From NCBI GenBank assembly GCA_017302835.1, contig JAFLCC010000015.1, positions 1-64,000 of the forward strand: 64,000 bases of DNA, read 5' to 3'. The position numbers were made by a program, and so were the translations under genes. The notes beneath the pieces were generated by a model. That model was given only the letters and a program-made list of their open reading frames with translations. It was not told the DNA's origin and did not search any database. This DNA is from Deltaproteobacteria bacterium. GTDB lineage: Bacteria > Bdellovibrionota > Bdellovibrionia > Bdellovibrionales > Bdellovibrionaceae. Of this stretch, positions 26,249 to 34,747 are shown one piece after another (the stretch's first letter is position 1; each line of letters begins with the position of its first letter).

Positions 26249-27055
26249 TTAGAATTTTAACCAATCTATATTTAAAATATAAAGATCCTCTGACTTTGAA
26301 GATGAATTTAGCTTCATAATTTTTTCAACAGTTTGGCTCAACAGCTCGCGAATCTTCATTCCATCTTCAATGGAAATTGTCATTGGAGAGGTAAAAACAA
26401 AATCTTTGAGATATTCTAAAGTGTCAAAACGCTCAATGGCTTTTAATCGCCAGTTGATATGATGACGAGCTACCAAATTGGAACTAGATTCGATAAAAGT
26501 TCTTTTTAATCCTACCTTAAGATTTTTATCATCGTATTCAAGTAATCCCGTTGATAATAGAAAATCAATAGACTCATTGATAGTTTTCAATGACAAACCA
26601 AGACGATTTGCAACTAATTCTCGATTTTGATATTCAGGAACGTCAACAAGCAAACGTATGGCGCTATAATACCACAGTGAGTAAAATTTTGCTTTTTCAG
26701 AATCAGAAAGTATTTTATCCTTCGGTATTCTGTTTATTAAATCTAAAGAATGATCTTTAATTTTTTTTAATCTAGCTTCTATCAAAACCTTTAACTCCAC
26801 ACTTCCGGCTTTTTCAAATTCAACTAGGTTGAGAAAGTAATCACTTTCTAATTCGCTTAAACCAAAATATTGTGCTAATTTGGCGGCCTGCTCAAGACTG
26901 AGATCTTTATTCCCTTTGAAAATTTGACTGACACTGGTCGTGTGTAAACCAATAAATTTTGCTATGCGAAGGTATTCTCCGTGACCACGCTTAGGTAAGT
27001 TTTTAATTCGTTCATTCACATAAAGCTTATAATTAGTGTAATTAAATATATTCAT
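26249..27055 (-). CDS. TIGR02147-family regulatory protein
   Basis: This 268-residue protein has an N-terminal Xre-like helix-turn-helix (HGEYLRIAKFIGLHTTSVSQIFKGNKDLSLEQAAKLAQYFGL, residues 25-65 in broken view) and the TIGR02147 C-terminal domain (ALIDLINRIPKD, FYSLWYYSAIRLLVDVPEYQ, NRLGLSLKTI). The family is known chiefly from Fibrobacter and Bdellovibrio-type bacteria; its exact role is not established, but DNA binding is likely. The gene is divergent from a secreted protein gene, and the space between them carries a long inverted repeat, suggesting that it controls its neighbour, itself or both. Confidence 0.85.
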   Translation of the reverse strand: MNIFNYTNYKLYVNERIKNLPKRGHGEYLRIAKFIGLHTTSVSQIFKGNKDLSLEQAAKLAQYFGLSELESDYFLNLVEFEKAGSVELKVLIEARLKKIKDHSLDLINRIPKDKILSDSEKAKFYSLWYYSAIRLLVDVPEYQNRELVANRLGLSLKTINESIDFLLSTGLLEYDDKNLKVGLKRTFIESSSNLVARHHINWRLKAIERFDTLEYLKDFVFTSPMTISIEDGMKIRELLSQTVEKIMKLNSSSKSEDLYILNIDWLKF

Positions 27056-27079
27056 TTAGTAATAATTTCGGATAGTTAC

Positions 27080-27135
27080 AGATAAACTTTACTATTTTAC
27101 CAATGTTTATGCCAAAAATTAGTAAAAGTTTATCT
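27080..27135. promoter_or_regulatory. Long inverted repeat in the divergent regulator/secreted-gene region
   Basis: AGATAAACTTTACTA (27080-27094) is matched in reverse complement by TAGTAAAAGTTTATCT (27120-27135). The arms differ only by one extra T. The 25-base spacer leaves the two arm centres about 40 bases (four turns) apart, as for cooperative binding on one DNA face. It starts 25 bases upstream of the TIGR02147 start codon. Confidence 0.7.
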
Positions 27136-27192
27136 AGCATTGCGTCAAGGCATAGTTTATTTTCCACATATCAAATTTTAGGAGCCCGTTTA

Positions 27193-28809
27193 ATGAAAAA
27201 ACTGAATCCATTTTACATTATTGAAGTTCTAATTCTTATTTCACTCCTATTTGGATTTCATTCCCCTGCCTTTTCAGAAGGCGGCCGGAATGTTGATGGC
27301 GGTGGAAAAGTTGGCGGCGGAAAGTTTGGGGGAGGCAGCGATGCTGGTGGCGGCGGCACTTTTGTTGAATCGAAAAAATCACATCAATTTATATTTTGGG
27401 ATTTATACGTCAATAACACTGAAGTCATTGACAATGAATCTGGCGATCATATTGAGATCACTGATTATTTAAATAAATCACACCCTGGAATTTGGATTGA
27501 TTATAGACAATTAAAGAGTTTTCTTTATTTAAAAGAAAGATTAAGTAAATGGAAACCGAGGGCCAGAAAATTAATTAATTTAATCACTCACGATGGAATA
27601 ATGCTTCGCGAGGCTGCAAGTGAATATCAAGGATTTTATTTCTTATTTCTAGGAACACCCCTGACCATAAATAATATTTATGAAATCAGTGTTCCCTCAA
27701 ATTTTTCAACAAAGAATCTAAATGTTTTTTCGGGAGCCTTTTTTGATCAAAATACCGAAAGAATTTTTTTAAATTTACCTGTTTGGAATCACGCAAACTT
27801 GAAAAGCCAAGCGGCCTGTATTTTACATGAAAGAATGAGAAATATTCAGCTTGATTTTAATTTAACCAATGAAGAAGTTCAAAAAATTGTTTACTATATC
27901 ATCGAAAAAGATCCAGAAGAAGTTTCTGAGTTAGATTATGATGACAATGTGTTTTCTCCGCTAAACTACGGGCCGGCTCATAGTTTATTAAATTTCCCAA
28001 AAGGTTTCACCGAGGATTTAGGAAAGTTATTTGGTTATAATACACCAGTAATTGGAAGATATTTATACAAAGAAGAAGCTATATCAAAAACTTATGAGCT
28101 TGACACAGGCTTTGAATGCCAACAAAAAAATCGAATGCCTGGTCAACGTTTGAACGAGACGTACCAATATTCAGCTATTTGTCCTTCCTTAAATACGACA
28201 GAAAAAGAAATCAAGGCCGCAGTTGATTCAGGAGTACTAACTTACGAAAAATTAAGACCTAGGAAATTAATGAGTAATGGTAAATGGAATAATGATTTTA
28301 AAAAAACATTATTCCATTTAACTCTTAATCCAAGTGTCATTTTGGATTCACATAGTTGTGTAGATATTTTAGCTGAACATAAAGATCCCACTTATTTTAA
28401 CAGTTACAGGTTTCCCCTGTATTGTAGTCGGGGAAAACTTACGGGAACCGGTCGGTTATATTTTGAAACTTCATTCCAAGAAATTTTTGAAGTTGAAATT
28501 AGGGCCGATCTAAGTGTCAGTACGGATGCTGGTTCAGAAATCATATTAGATGTCATGGGAAACGAAGTTAAATTATTCTATGGCGATGTTCCAAAGGGAG
28601 TTCATAATATCGTTTTTAGATATGACTTTAATAATGAAAAAATAAATGTGGTATTGAACGATAATGGTTTATATAAAACGAATCCGCCTCTACAGCAAAG
28701 ACCATTTAAAAATAAAGTTATTAAAACATCTAGAATTGATTTTATGTTTGGAATTTATAATCACTCAACTATTGAGTCAGTGCGACTATTAGATTCATTT
28801 AATAAGTAA
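27193..28809 (+). CDS. Exported Gly-rich protein of unknown function
   Basis: This 538-residue protein has a signal peptide (MKKLNPFYIIEVLILISLLF...PAFSE) and a short Gly-rich linker (GGGKVGGGKFGGGSDAGGGG), then a large globular part. A central segment contains ACILHERMRNIQ, an HExxR motif shared by many exported proteins of this group, without the rest of a zinc-protease site. The last 130 residues are beta-rich (EVEIRADLSVSTD, GVHNIVFRYDFNNEKINVVLND) and resemble a lectin/LamG-like sandwich. ATG 27193 is chosen because AGGAG lies 8 bases upstream and the signal peptide then begins at once. The gene is divergent from the TIGR02147 regulator. Confidence 0.55.
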   Translation: MKKLNPFYIIEVLILISLLFGFHSPAFSEGGRNVDGGGKVGGGKFGGGSDAGGGGTFVESKKSHQFIFWDLYVNNTEVIDNESGDHIEITDYLNKSHPGIWIDYRQLKSFLYLKERLSKWKPRARKLINLITHDGIMLREAASEYQGFYFLFLGTPLTINNIYEISVPSNFSTKNLNVFSGAFFDQNTERIFLNLPVWNHANLKSQAACILHERMRNIQLDFNLTNEEVQKIVYYIIEKDPEEVSELDYDDNVFSPLNYGPAHSLLNFPKGFTEDLGKLFGYNTPVIGRYLYKEEAISKTYELDTGFECQQKNRMPGQRLNETYQYSAICPSLNTTEKEIKAAVDSGVLTYEKLRPRKLMSNGKWNNDFKKTLFHLTLNPSVILDSHSCVDILAEHKDPTYFNSYRFPLYCSRGKLTGTGRLYFETSFQEIFEVEIRADLSVSTDAGSEIILDVMGNEVKLFYGDVPKGVHNIVFRYDFNNEKINVVLNDNGLYKTNPPLQQRPFKNKVIKTSRIDFMFGIYNHSTIESVRLLDSFNK

Positions 28810-28833
28810 TTTTAATTATGGGGAGGTAATTCA

Positions 28834-29568
28834 ATGAAAAATCGTTTAGAGGAACCACAAAATTTAATAGCTAAATTTTGTGGACATAATAAGTATTTGA
28901 GTACGAAGAGAACTAAAGTTTTTATTTTTCTTCTGACATTGCTCGTATCAGTTATTTCATCTTGTGGAAAAAGTCCCGACACCAATCAAAATGTAAACAA
29001 TACGGGAGGACAACCTCAAAAACAAAAAGAAGAAGAGGCCATTTGTAATACAAAAAGCCCAGAGCAAAGTGAAGTTTTATTTAGCAAAAATATTTCTATA
29101 ACAAGGGAGTTTCAAAGAACCATCAGATACCTTTGTGATGGTTCGGTTAAAAGTGATGAAATGGAAACCGTGGTATCACCCCATGGTGGAGATTTAATAA
29201 TTTCACCAAAGGTCACGCAGGAAAATAAAAGAACAAACTATAAAGGTCATTGGAAAATTATTAATCGATCTCTTTGTAGTGGTCGAGCATCCTATCGATT
29301 TAATGATCCTGATATGTACGAAGCTGTCCTCTTTTTAGATATGTCGCCTGGATTTCTCTCTTTTCAAGTCACTGCCGGAGAAAATAATATTGGCTATGAA
29401 TTTTATGCCTGTGGTAAAGTTGACGAGAACGGTTTTTGTTTAGAAAAAGGAATTCAAGAAACGGGAACAGTCATTGTTAACGTTGATTATAAGGAAAATA
29501 CCAGACCTGGCACGAGAGAATTTCATCCTTCTGAGGAAGAATGCAAACCCAAACCAGTTAACAAATAA
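28834..29568 (+). CDS. Lipoprotein of unknown function
   Basis: This 244-residue protein has a late lipobox (VISSC, Cys44) after a hydrophobic run (FIFLLTLLVS), preceded by an unusually long basic N-terminal part. Processing would leave a Gln/Asn/Lys-rich tether and a small beta domain (NIGYEFYACGKVDENGFCLE) with paired cysteines. GGGGAGG lies 8 bases before the ATG. It follows the secreted protein gene by 24 bases, so the two are probably one operon. I do not recognise the family. Confidence 0.55.
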   Translation: MKNRLEEPQNLIAKFCGHNKYLSTKRTKVFIFLLTLLVSVISSCGKSPDTNQNVNNTGGQPQKQKEEEAICNTKSPEQSEVLFSKNISITREFQRTIRYLCDGSVKSDEMETVVSPHGGDLIISPKVTQENKRTNYKGHWKIINRSLCSGRASYRFNDPDMYEAVLFLDMSPGFLSFQVTAGENNIGYEFYACGKVDENGFCLEKGIQETGTVIVNVDYKENTRPGTREFHPSEEECKPKPVNK

Positions 29569-29582
29569 CCATCGCAGGTCTA

Positions 29583-29657
29583 GGATCTGTTTTAAATTCA
29601 GATCCAAAATCGGCAATGAGTTGCCGATTTTAACAATTAAACTGGCAACTCATTGCC
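29583..29657. other. Two consecutive hairpins after the lipoprotein gene
   Basis: GGATCTG (29583-29589) pairs with CAGATCC (29599-29605). Then GGCAATGAGTTGCC (29612-29625) pairs with GGCAACTCATTGCC (29644-29657), and each of these arms can also fold on itself. Both lie just past the lipoprotein stop and end at the edge of the ATPase remnant. They may terminate transcription or mark a former insertion. Confidence 0.55.
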
Positions 29658-30229
29658 GATTTGATTCAAGAACAATTTCGAAAGTCATTGGTTTTTGATT
29701 TATTGGATGCTGATGCTTATGAGGAGTTTTTAAGACGCCCAAAAGCTCTGGGAGAAAAAATCAAATCAGATAACTCAGTTGTAATAATTGACGAAATTCA
29801 AAAATTACCAATGCTTCTAGATGAAGTACATCGTCTTATAGAGACACTTTGATAGGCTTCGAGTTATTGCCCTTTCAAAAAACAATGAGTAGAAAAGCAA
29901 CGACCAAATCAAAATTTTATTTTTTCGATTGTGGAGTCTCAAACTATTTTTCAAGACGATTGCCAATGCCTTTAAATAGTTCGGATTTGGGAGTTAACTT
30001 TGAACAATTTATGATCCAAGAAATTCGAGCCAATCTGTCCTATTCAAAAATTCGCAAAAATATCTATTTTTGGAGATCTAAAGAAAATGAAGTCGATCTG
30101 ATCATAGAAAATGAATTAGCTCTTGAGTTTAAATTAAGTACAACTTTCAAGCCTGAACACGCAAAGGGTCTTTTAGGTTTGAAAGAAGAGGGGTTTATTA
30201 AAATTACAATTTCAAAATTTCTTTTATAA
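29634..30229 (+). pseudogene. Remnant of an AAA/DUF4143 ATPase gene
   Basis: Two open parts in different frames remain. The first, to 29852, contains the Walker B region (VVIIDEIQKLPMLLDEVHRL) but no Walker A. The second, 29849-30229, is the C-terminal DUF4143/nuclease-like part (SKFYFFDCGVSNYF, then IYFWRSKENEVDLII). Two segments that normally join these parts, and the 5' end, are missing. The DEIQKLPxLLDEVH form belongs to a different subgroup from the two intact ATPases of this window, so it is not a recent copy of them. The 3' end overlaps the convergent intact gene by 26 bases. Confidence 0.8.
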
Positions 30230-31343
30230 AGAGATCGATGGGTATCATTTGGCCTTCCTTTTCTGGATGTCCGAAATGTTTTTTTCCTAGATGTACTTGG
30301 TAGAATCGAGGAATATTTGTTCGATTTTTAAAATAAGAAATATGAGATGAAAGTTGATTTTCTCCAGTTTTGCATTCCACAGCAAAGAGAGGTTTTTTAT
30401 CTTGAAGAATGACGAAATCAATTTCTCTGCCATCGATATCTCGAATAAATCGGAGTTCCATTTTGTAACCTTCAACATCTTCTTGATAATGACAATACCT
30501 CAAAAGTTGATTTGCTACAAAGTTTTCAAAACGAGGACCACTATTTTCAACCGAAGTCCAATCCCAGAAATATAATTTCTGTTCTTTTTTTACGGCTCTG
30601 ATTTTTGGCGATCCAAAGGGGGGAATTCTATAAACAAGGTAGAGATATTCCAATATTTCAATCCATCGCTGAACCGATTCATGAGCTACTTGAAGATCTT
30701 CTCGAAGGCTTTGAATAGAAAGAGGGCTGCCAACTCGGCTAGGTAAAGCTTCCATAAGCATTTCAATCAAAGTTAAATCTTTGACTCTTCCCAAATCCCG
30801 AAGGTCTTCTTGAACGAGCCTTTCGGAGCGATCTTTTTGCCAGCGTCTTAAAAATCTCTCCTCGGCTCTTGAGAAAGGATCAGGGAAACCACCAAATTTC
30901 AGTAGCCCTTGGAGATCACTCATTTGAAAGTTCTTGTTGATTTCAAAAGGGGAAAGTGGATGCATTCGAAAGTAATGATAACGACCTAGAAGAGAATCGC
31001 CACCTTTTTTAAAGACATTCAATCTGGCAGATCCAGTAACAATACAATTTATTTCTGGGACATAGGCATCGTAAAACCCTTTTAGTAAAGTTTTCCATTT
31101 CGAAAACTTATGGATTTCGTCAAAAACAATCAAAGGGTGATCTGATGGAATCTCTAGAGTTCTAATCGATTTTTGATGTTTTATGATGTCCCAATTTAGA
31201 TAGGCTGATGAATTTTTATTTTTGGGTTGAAGAAAGCTTAGTGCCAAAGTGGTTTTGCCAATTTGTCTTGGGCCGCCAATAAAAACCATTTTTGATTTCA
31301 GGTCCGATTCTATAAATTGTCTAAGATACCTAGAGTAGTTCAT
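30204..31343 (-). CDS. AAA ATPase with C-terminal DUF4143 domain
   Basis: This 379-residue protein has Walker A GGPRQIGKTT (23-32), Walker B LIVFDE (71-76), a sensor-like ITGSARLN and a C-terminal DUF4143 part (ELRFIRDIDGREIDFVI, then FAVECKTG) that resembles a restriction-type nuclease fold. The family is widespread and of unsettled function. A paralog at 58000 shares the run SARLNVFKKGGDSL. It has its own promoter with a palindrome over the -35, suggesting autoregulation. The gene is convergent with the ATPase remnant. Confidence 0.85.
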   Translation of the reverse strand: MNYSRYLRQFIESDLKSKMVFIGGPRQIGKTTLALSFLQPKNKNSSAYLNWDIIKHQKSIRTLEIPSDHPLIVFDEIHKFSKWKTLLKGFYDAYVPEINCIVTGSARLNVFKKGGDSLLGRYHYFRMHPLSPFEINKNFQMSDLQGLLKFGGFPDPFSRAEERFLRRWQKDRSERLVQEDLRDLGRVKDLTLIEMLMEALPSRVGSPLSIQSLREDLQVAHESVQRWIEILEYLYLVYRIPPFGSPKIRAVKKEQKLYFWDWTSVENSGPRFENFVANQLLRYCHYQEDVEGYKMELRFIRDIDGREIDFVILQDKKPLFAVECKTGENQLSSHISYFKNRTNIPRFYQVHLGKKHFGHPEKEGQMIPIDLFIKEILKL

Positions 31344-31352
31344 TTTTTCCTT

Positions 31353-31419
31353 GCGAGTTAATTCATGCTAACAAGAAATAACTCGCGAGTCAATTCGTCT
31401 GTATAAGAAATAACTCGTG
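31353..31419 (-). promoter_or_regulatory. Tandem 32-bp repeat with palindrome over a promoter
   Basis: Two copies of a 32-base unit starting GCGAGT and ending AAGAAATAACTC lie at 31353-31384 and 31385-31416, and a third begins at 31417. Where copies meet, ACTCGCGAGT (31381-31390) is a perfect palindrome. On the minus strand TTGACT (31393-31388) and TAGCAT (31370-31365) are 17 bases apart, so the palindrome overlaps the -35 of the AAA/DUF4143 gene at 31343. Confidence 0.7.
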
Positions 31420-31579
31420 AAATCTCCAGCAGCGTCTTGATGATGTTGGTCTGTAGATGCAGGAGCAAAATGGCTCCAAAAAACTGAAAATTGATATGGA
31501 ATGGAGTTTGCTTACGATGGCTCACTAGAGAAGTATTAATAACTGGGGACTAAAATAACCATACCAAAAAGGGGAAACT

Positions 31580-32185
31580 ATGAAAAAAAATAACTTTTTT
31601 TCAAAACAGATTTTATCATTAGCAATGGCTACTGGTTTAATTCTAGTGGGAATTGTGACAACAACTAATGCTCAGCAATTTGAAAGATTTGATCGGGGCG
31701 GCAATAAAGGTGATCGGTTTGATCGACGTCATGGAAATCATGGTGGTCACTATGGACCGGGGCCAATTTATCCACCTCGGCCTATTCATCCAGTTCCAGT
31801 TCCCACACCTATTCCCGTTTATCCACATCCTGTTCCACAGCCACCTTATTATGATCCTGGATATACATTTGAGAGATCCGTATTTGTAAATCGTTGGGTA
31901 CAGTATGAATCTCTTAATTTGGCAGCGATGCTCAATTTAGGATATGACTTAAGTCGATATAGAATCAGAAGTGTTTTCGTTAAAGTAGGTTCTACAAACA
32001 GGGCTTCCATCGATTTATTGCTAAACGGAAGGGTTGTCGATTCAAAGCAAACTTACGGAGAAAGCGTATATCTTTATTCAAGATTCAATAATGGAAACTA
32101 TAATGATTTTTCTACTTTGAGATTAGGAGTTACGGGGGCTGTGTTTATCCAATCAGTTACCGTTCAATTTGAAAGAAATTACTAA
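31580..32185 (+). CDS. Exported proline/glycine-rich protein with C-terminal beta domain
   Basis: This 201-residue protein has a signal peptide (IVTTTNAQ), then a basic Gly/Arg/His part, then a Pro-rich stretch (GPGPIYPPRPIHPVPVPTP, then PVYPHPVPQPPYY), and a C-terminal beta-rich domain of about 90 residues (FERSVFVNRWVQYESLNLA, ILLNGRVV, GAVFIQSVTVQFERN). The last part resembles small beta-sandwich domains seen in exported proteins of this group. GGGGAAACT precedes the ATG. The Pro-rich part is a likely cell-wall spanning spacer. Its function is unknown. Confidence 0.55.
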   Translation: MKKNNFFSKQILSLAMATGLILVGIVTTTNAQQFERFDRGGNKGDRFDRRHGNHGGHYGPGPIYPPRPIHPVPVPTPIPVYPHPVPQPPYYDPGYTFERSVFVNRWVQYESLNLAAMLNLGYDLSRYRIRSVFVKVGSTNRASIDLLLNGRVVDSKQTYGESVYLYSRFNNGNYNDFSTLRLGVTGAVFIQSVTVQFERNY

Positions 32186-32219
32186 GCATCAAGGTATCTC
32201 ATTTAATTTTTAAGAAACA

Positions 32220-32296
32220 GAACTTGCTTCGCTGGTGAAAGGCAGTCTAGGGCCCGTCTAGATATAAATTCTCGTTCTTACTGACGAAGCAAGTTC
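32220..32296. other. 77-base element with 12-bp terminal inverted repeats
   Basis: GAACTTGCTTCG (32220-32231) is the exact reverse complement of CGAAGCAAGTTC (32285-32296). The interior holds TCTAGGGCCCGTCTAGA, which can pair CTAG with CTAG or form a small side hairpin. The element lies between two convergent genes, so it may be a shared terminator, a small folded RNA or the footprint of a small mobile repeat. No second copy was seen in this window. Confidence 0.5.
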
Positions 32297-32344
32297 TTGG
32301 TTATTTTCAAATTAAGGCTTTCCAAAAACGCTCTAAGAATCATT

Positions 32345-33412
32345 TTATTTTATTCTTTTCTTAGCCAGCACAAAGAGCTCGCGACCTTGCCTTCGGGGTA
32401 TTGATTTTTTCCAGCGGCCCCAAAATAAAAACTGAAAGTCTTTCTTCAGGAATTCCCGAATTTCCCATTCCGTAGAACCAAAGGGTGGTCCTTGTCGTTT
32501 ATGCATACAAAAAAAAGTTGCCATCAACTGTCCCTGATCATGAAGACACTGATTCCAAACTTTGATCAGCTCTTTACGTCGATGTGGATTAATGGCACAA
32601 TAGCAAGTGTATTCAAAAATCAAATCAAATTGACCGTGAAATGATTCGGGTAAATTAAATAAATCAGCTTCTAACCATTTAAGAGTATCTAAATGACCAT
32701 AAAGTTTTTTAGATCTTTCAATGGCATGGGTGGAAATATCAACTGCGGTTACCAGGTGGCCATGGCTCGCAAAAAAAGCAGCGTCATGACTATCACCACA
32801 GCCGAGAACTAAAATTTTTGATTTAGGCAGTTTCAATCGTGGCAACATATCCTTCAAAGTTTCAGCAGGTGATTCTAAATTCCATCCTGGGGTTTCATTC
32901 ACGTAAATATGATTCCACCATTGAGGGCTATCAATGGCTGATGACTCTAGCCAAAAGGGATGGAATTTTTCTGTTTCTCCGTGCCACTCAAACTCTTCAT
33001 CGGTATATTCTTCTAGCATTTCAAAAAATTGTTCTTGTGCTTTTCTGGAAAAGGTAAAAGGAATGCCATTTTCAAGCTCGCCATGGAGTCTGTCCCAGTG
33101 ATCAACAAAAAGATTTTGAACAGCTACGAATTTACAATAGTCATAATGAAAATGAAGCTTCAATAGTTTGTTGAGGTTTTTTTCCGGTAGAACCATTCTT
33201 TCTATAGACTGAACTATCAAGGGCGAATCAAAAGCTTCAACAATCACGGGTTGATGATGATACCAAGACCCAAATGAATTATTAGGAAGTAGAGTCAAAT
33301 TTGCTAAAACACCCGAGCCAATTTCCAAATTGGTAATTTTTTTTTCGTCATCAATTAAAAAACCATCTTCATCCGTGGATAAAAACAGACTAGGAATTTC
33401 CTGCGGAATCAT
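32345..33412 (-). CDS. SAM-dependent methyltransferase, TPMT-like, with N-terminal extension
   Basis: This 355-residue protein has a methyltransferase domain at about 190-350: the SAM-binding loop ILVLGCGDSHDAAFFA, the acidic end of strand 2 (VTAVDIS), and RIGKDF-like lid sequence typical of thiopurine methyltransferase-like enzymes (TFFCMHKRQGPPFG, RQGRELFVL). The first 190 residues are not recognised (WWNHIYVNETPGWNLE, FEWHGETEKFHPFW) and may form a substrate or partner domain. Its ATG follows the upstream stop codon with no gap, so translation is coupled. The target is unknown. Confidence 0.7.
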   Translation of the reverse strand: MIPQEIPSLFLSTDEDGFLIDDEKKITNLEIGSGVLANLTLLPNNSFGSWYHHQPVIVEAFDSPLIVQSIERMVLPEKNLNKLLKLHFHYDYCKFVAVQNLFVDHWDRLHGELENGIPFTFSRKAQEQFFEMLEEYTDEEFEWHGETEKFHPFWLESSAIDSPQWWNHIYVNETPGWNLESPAETLKDMLPRLKLPKSKILVLGCGDSHDAAFFASHGHLVTAVDISTHAIERSKKLYGHLDTLKWLEADLFNLPESFHGQFDLIFEYTCYCAINPHRRKELIKVWNQCLHDQGQLMATFFCMHKRQGPPFGSTEWEIREFLKKDFQFLFWGRWKKSIPRRQGRELFVLAKKRIK

Positions 33413-33934
33413 TTATTTCTGTTCATGAGGTGGTTCTGCTTTTATACCTTCAGCGTTTTGAATTTTTGGACTTTCTACTGGAGGGATTTGTTGCTTGGTT
33501 GTGGAAAGATTTTCATCTGGAGTTTGATTGTCGGTGGTAACTAATGAACCCTCGGAAAAAGAAATATTATCACCTTTAGTTAAGAGGGATTGAATGACCC
33601 ATTTATCAACCGTGGGGTTATCAGAGATATCTCTAGAAAGCACAGCTTCTCCTTCGATAAGTCTTTCCACCATTTCAGTCCCAGAAGGTTCGCTAAAACG
33701 ATAGGTGAATGTAGCTTTGATTTTATGGTCGCCGACGTTTTGAGTCCAAATTTTAACAATATCAATATCTTTGGAATCTGGCTTTTTGCTACGAATGGTA
33801 TTTTCAATTAACTCCATCATTTTATTTTGAATGCCAGAGTGCGTCTCAAAGTCTAGTGGGGTATTGCTATGAACTAGATGCCATGACCAGACTAGCAAAA
33901 TGACAAAGACTATTAAACTCAAAATTTTCATCAT
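33413..33934 (-). CDS. Small protein with N-terminal membrane helix, unknown function
   Basis: This 173-residue protein begins with one hydrophobic segment (ILSLIVFVILLVWSWHLV) that is probably a membrane anchor or uncleaved signal. A small alpha/beta domain follows (IVKIWTQNVGDHKIKATFTYRF) and ends in a Pro/Gln/Ser-rich tail. The stop codon is directly followed by the ATG of the methyltransferase gene (TAA then ATG), so it is the first gene of a coupled pair. I do not recognise it. Its tight link to a methyltransferase suggests a common job, perhaps at the membrane. Confidence 0.5.
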   Translation of the reverse strand: MMKILSLIVFVILLVWSWHLVHSNTPLDFETHSGIQNKMMELIENTIRSKKPDSKDIDIVKIWTQNVGDHKIKATFTYRFSEPSGTEMVERLIEGEAVLSRDISDNPTVDKWVIQSLLTKGDNISFSEGSLVTTDNQTPDENLSTTKQQIPPVESPKIQNAEGIKAEPPHEQK

Positions 33935-34010
33935 AGAACATTTCCTCTAATTTGTGATATGAGTATATCTTTGTAACAAGCTTTTGGCAAAAGTTATAAT
34001 TGGGGGAACT

Positions 34011-34709
34011 ATGTATTCAGAATGGATGTCTTCACTAGTAAATAAAAGTTTGAATAAAAAGAATGAATTTGAAAAGAAAGTGCTTGGAAATTGGAATCAG
34101 GCGCAGGTTCTAATGGAAGAAAAACTTTGGCAACATCTGAAAGTGTTTTTCGAAGTTAAAGGATTGAGGCCTCATATTGTAGATTTTATGACCTACGTTG
34201 AAAAATGGTCTCCGCAAATGACCAGAGAAGCGTTGAGTTATTTTTTGGATTTTTTTAGGTCCTCAACTCTTGGGATGGGATTAAGGGTCGCTAAAATTAA
34301 TGACACTCAAATTGAAGTGATTTTGCCAGATAGATCAAGAAATTTAGATGAAGAAGGTTACTTTCTGGAATCAGCTTTGATGACAGCAGGAATTGAAAGT
34401 TTTAAACTGCTTTGGCTCAGACATGCTCCCATCGGAGACTTTCAATTTAAAATACAAAAAATTCATTTTGAAAAAGTATCTTCGGTTTTGAACGAGAAAA
34501 AATTTAAAAGCTACAGGGCCAGATTTGAGATTCAATCGGAACAAAGAGAAATGGTATTAGCTCAGTTAAGGGCCGAACAAAAAGCATTGGTGGAACATAA
34601 AATCTTATTTTTCGACGAAAAAGAAGCTCTGGCAGCAGAGATGAACTTGAATTCTTGGATTTCCATCGTTCCCGTATTAGAATCAACAACCTTTACGACA
34701 CATCAGTAA
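34011..34709 (+). CDS. Hotdog-like (DUF4442-type) protein of the leucine-catabolism operon
   Basis: This 232-residue protein has an alpha/beta arrangement suggestive of the hotdog thioesterase fold: [20 protein letters not shown] followed by the long helix [15 protein letters not shown] and strands ending [10 protein letters not shown]. The start at 34011 is preferred because GGGGG lies 5 bases upstream; an in-frame TTG at 33984 lacks such a site. It ends 38 bases before the carboxylase beta gene, so it is probably part of that operon. A thioesterase could clear stalled acyl-CoAs of the pathway, but the catalytic residues cannot be seen with confidence. Confidence 0.5.
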   Translation: MYSEWMSSLVNKSLNKKNEFEKKVLGNWNQAQVLMEEKLWQHLKVFFEVKGLRPHIVDFMTYVEKWSPQMTREALSYFLDFFRSSTLGMGLRVAKINDTQIEVILPDRSRNLDEEGYFLESALMTAGIESFKLLWLRHAPIGDFQFKIQKIHFEKVSSVLNEKKFKSYRARFEIQSEQREMVLAQLRAEQKALVEHKILFFDEKEALAAEMNLNSWISIVPVLESTTFTTHQ

Positions 34710-34747
34710 AGAAAGGCATTAATAGGGAAATTTATGGAAGGAAGTTT

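Noticed and set aside
29661-30229. Remnant as a programmed-frameshift gene
   Set aside because: Walker A and a long internal part are missing, so no frameshift would restore a complete protein.
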